6,397 bases of DNA, taken from assembly GCA_019242465.1 (NCBI GenBank), contig JAFAVL010000223.1, positions 1 to 6,397 of the forward strand, read 5' to 3'. Source of the stretch: Chroococcidiopsidaceae cyanobacterium CP_BM_RX_35. GTDB taxonomy: Bacteria; Cyanobacteriota; Cyanobacteriia; Cyanobacteriales; Chroococcidiopsidaceae. A program made the position numbers and the translations under genes. This document shows, piece by piece, positions 6,000-6,397 of the stretch (positions are counted from its first letter, which is position 1; each line of letters begins with the position of its first letter). Below the pieces are notes generated by a model, which worked only from the letters and a program-made list of their open reading frames with translations, had not been told where the DNA came from and did no database searches.

Positions 6000-6383
6000 A
6001 TGTTGACCAGACCCAAGAGTCGAAATGTAGCGGCGATTCTAGCTTTAGTTGGGATACTTATACCAATTTCAGGATTACATAAGTTCTATCTAGGACAGCC
6101 ATTGTGGGGAGTTTTGTATATATTACTGTCTTTAACAACACCAATCCCCCGCGTGGCTAGTGCAATTGAGGCAGTTTGGTACTTAGCTCAAGACCAGGAT
6201 GAATTTGACCACAACTTTAATCTCAATTTGGTGGAACCGACCAGAAAATCGGGTACAGTACCAGTTCATGTCAATGCGATCGCCGAAGCTATGCGCCAGC
6301 TTGACAGTCTCCGCCAGGATGGGTTGATCTCAGAGTATGAGTTTGAGCAAAAACGTCGGCAGATGCTAGACCGGATGGTTTGA
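6000..6383 (+). CDS. TM2 domain membrane protein with SHOCT-like C-terminus
   Basis: The 127-residue product begins with a TM2 domain. It has a first membrane helix (about 9-24), the polar turn GLHKFYLGQPLWG (25-37, with the family's G-x-H-x-F-Y-x-G pattern), and a second helix (about 38-62). A charged linker (64-90) leads to a C-terminal helical pair, IAEAMRQLDSLRQDGLISEY and EFEQKRRQMLDRM. This resembles a SHOCT short C-terminal domain, whose signature is L-x-x-L-x-x-x-G-x-I-x-x-x-E-F-x-x-K. TM2 proteins are widespread and mostly of unknown function; SHOCT domains are thought to mediate oligomerisation. Both termini are probably cytoplasmic. GGAG (5985-5988), 11 nt before the ATG, can act as Shine-Dalgarno. 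A HIP1 site lies at 6276-6283. The gene is divergent from the DUF1825 gene. Confidence 0.9.
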   Translation: MLTRPKSRNVAAILALVGILIPISGLHKFYLGQPLWGVLYILLSLTTPIPRVASAIEAVWYLAQDQDEFDHNFNLNLVEPTRKSGTVPVHVNAIAEAMRQLDSLRQDGLISEYEFEQKRRQMLDRMV

Positions 6384-6384
6384 A

Positions 6385-6397
6385 ATGACACCGCAAG
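6385..6397 (+). CDS. Possible start of a further gene, cut by the window
   Basis: An ATG at 6385-6387 lies one base after the TM2-protein stop and opens a frame reading M-T-P-Q to the window end. Its tight spacing would suit a co-transcribed partner. Four codons cannot establish a gene, and no Shine-Dalgarno stands out. Confidence 0.2.

Overview
The window looks like an ordinary chromosomal housekeeping segment of a cyanobacterium. Three things point that way: five copies of the HIP1 octamer GCGATCGC, a DUF1825-family protein (a family known essentially from cyanobacteria), and GC-rich intergenic repeats of the TTCGCTAGCG/GCTAACG type. The composition and repeat content suggest a Nostoc- or Chroococcidiopsis-like genome, but the genus cannot be fixed from the sequence alone.

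Layout, left to right. Bases 1-567 have no convincing complete gene. They hold a possible tail of an upstream + strand gene (to about 86), a set of degenerate 19-nt direct repeats (171-283), and a composite repeat (409-521) in which a GC-rich repeat appears to have inserted into one arm of a long hairpin repeat. Next comes cutA (+), which ends tail-to-tail on a three-gene minus-strand operon: tyrS, then pyrF, then a gene for a secreted protein of unknown function. The operon genes are separated by 5 nt and by a 4-nt ATGA overlap. A divergent 171-nt spacer with a perfect TATAAT box precedes a class A penicillin-binding protein gene (+). That gene ends tail-to-tail on a minus-strand DUF1825 gene. 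A second divergent spacer then leads to a small membrane protein with a TM2 domain and a SHOCT-like tail (+). A further reading frame may begin at 6385.

Functional themes are unrelated core tasks: a trimeric PII-like small protein (CutA), tRNA-Tyr charging (TyrRS), the last step of UMP synthesis (PyrF), peptidoglycan polymerisation and cross-linking (PBP), and two small proteins of unclear role. I see no defence, mobile-element, secondary-metabolite or CRISPR system.

The observations most worth following are architectural: the nested repeat upstream of cutA, the degenerate repeat array, and the fact that both convergent gene pairs share their stop codons inside perfect 8-bp palindromes (GGTTAACC and CCCTAGGG).
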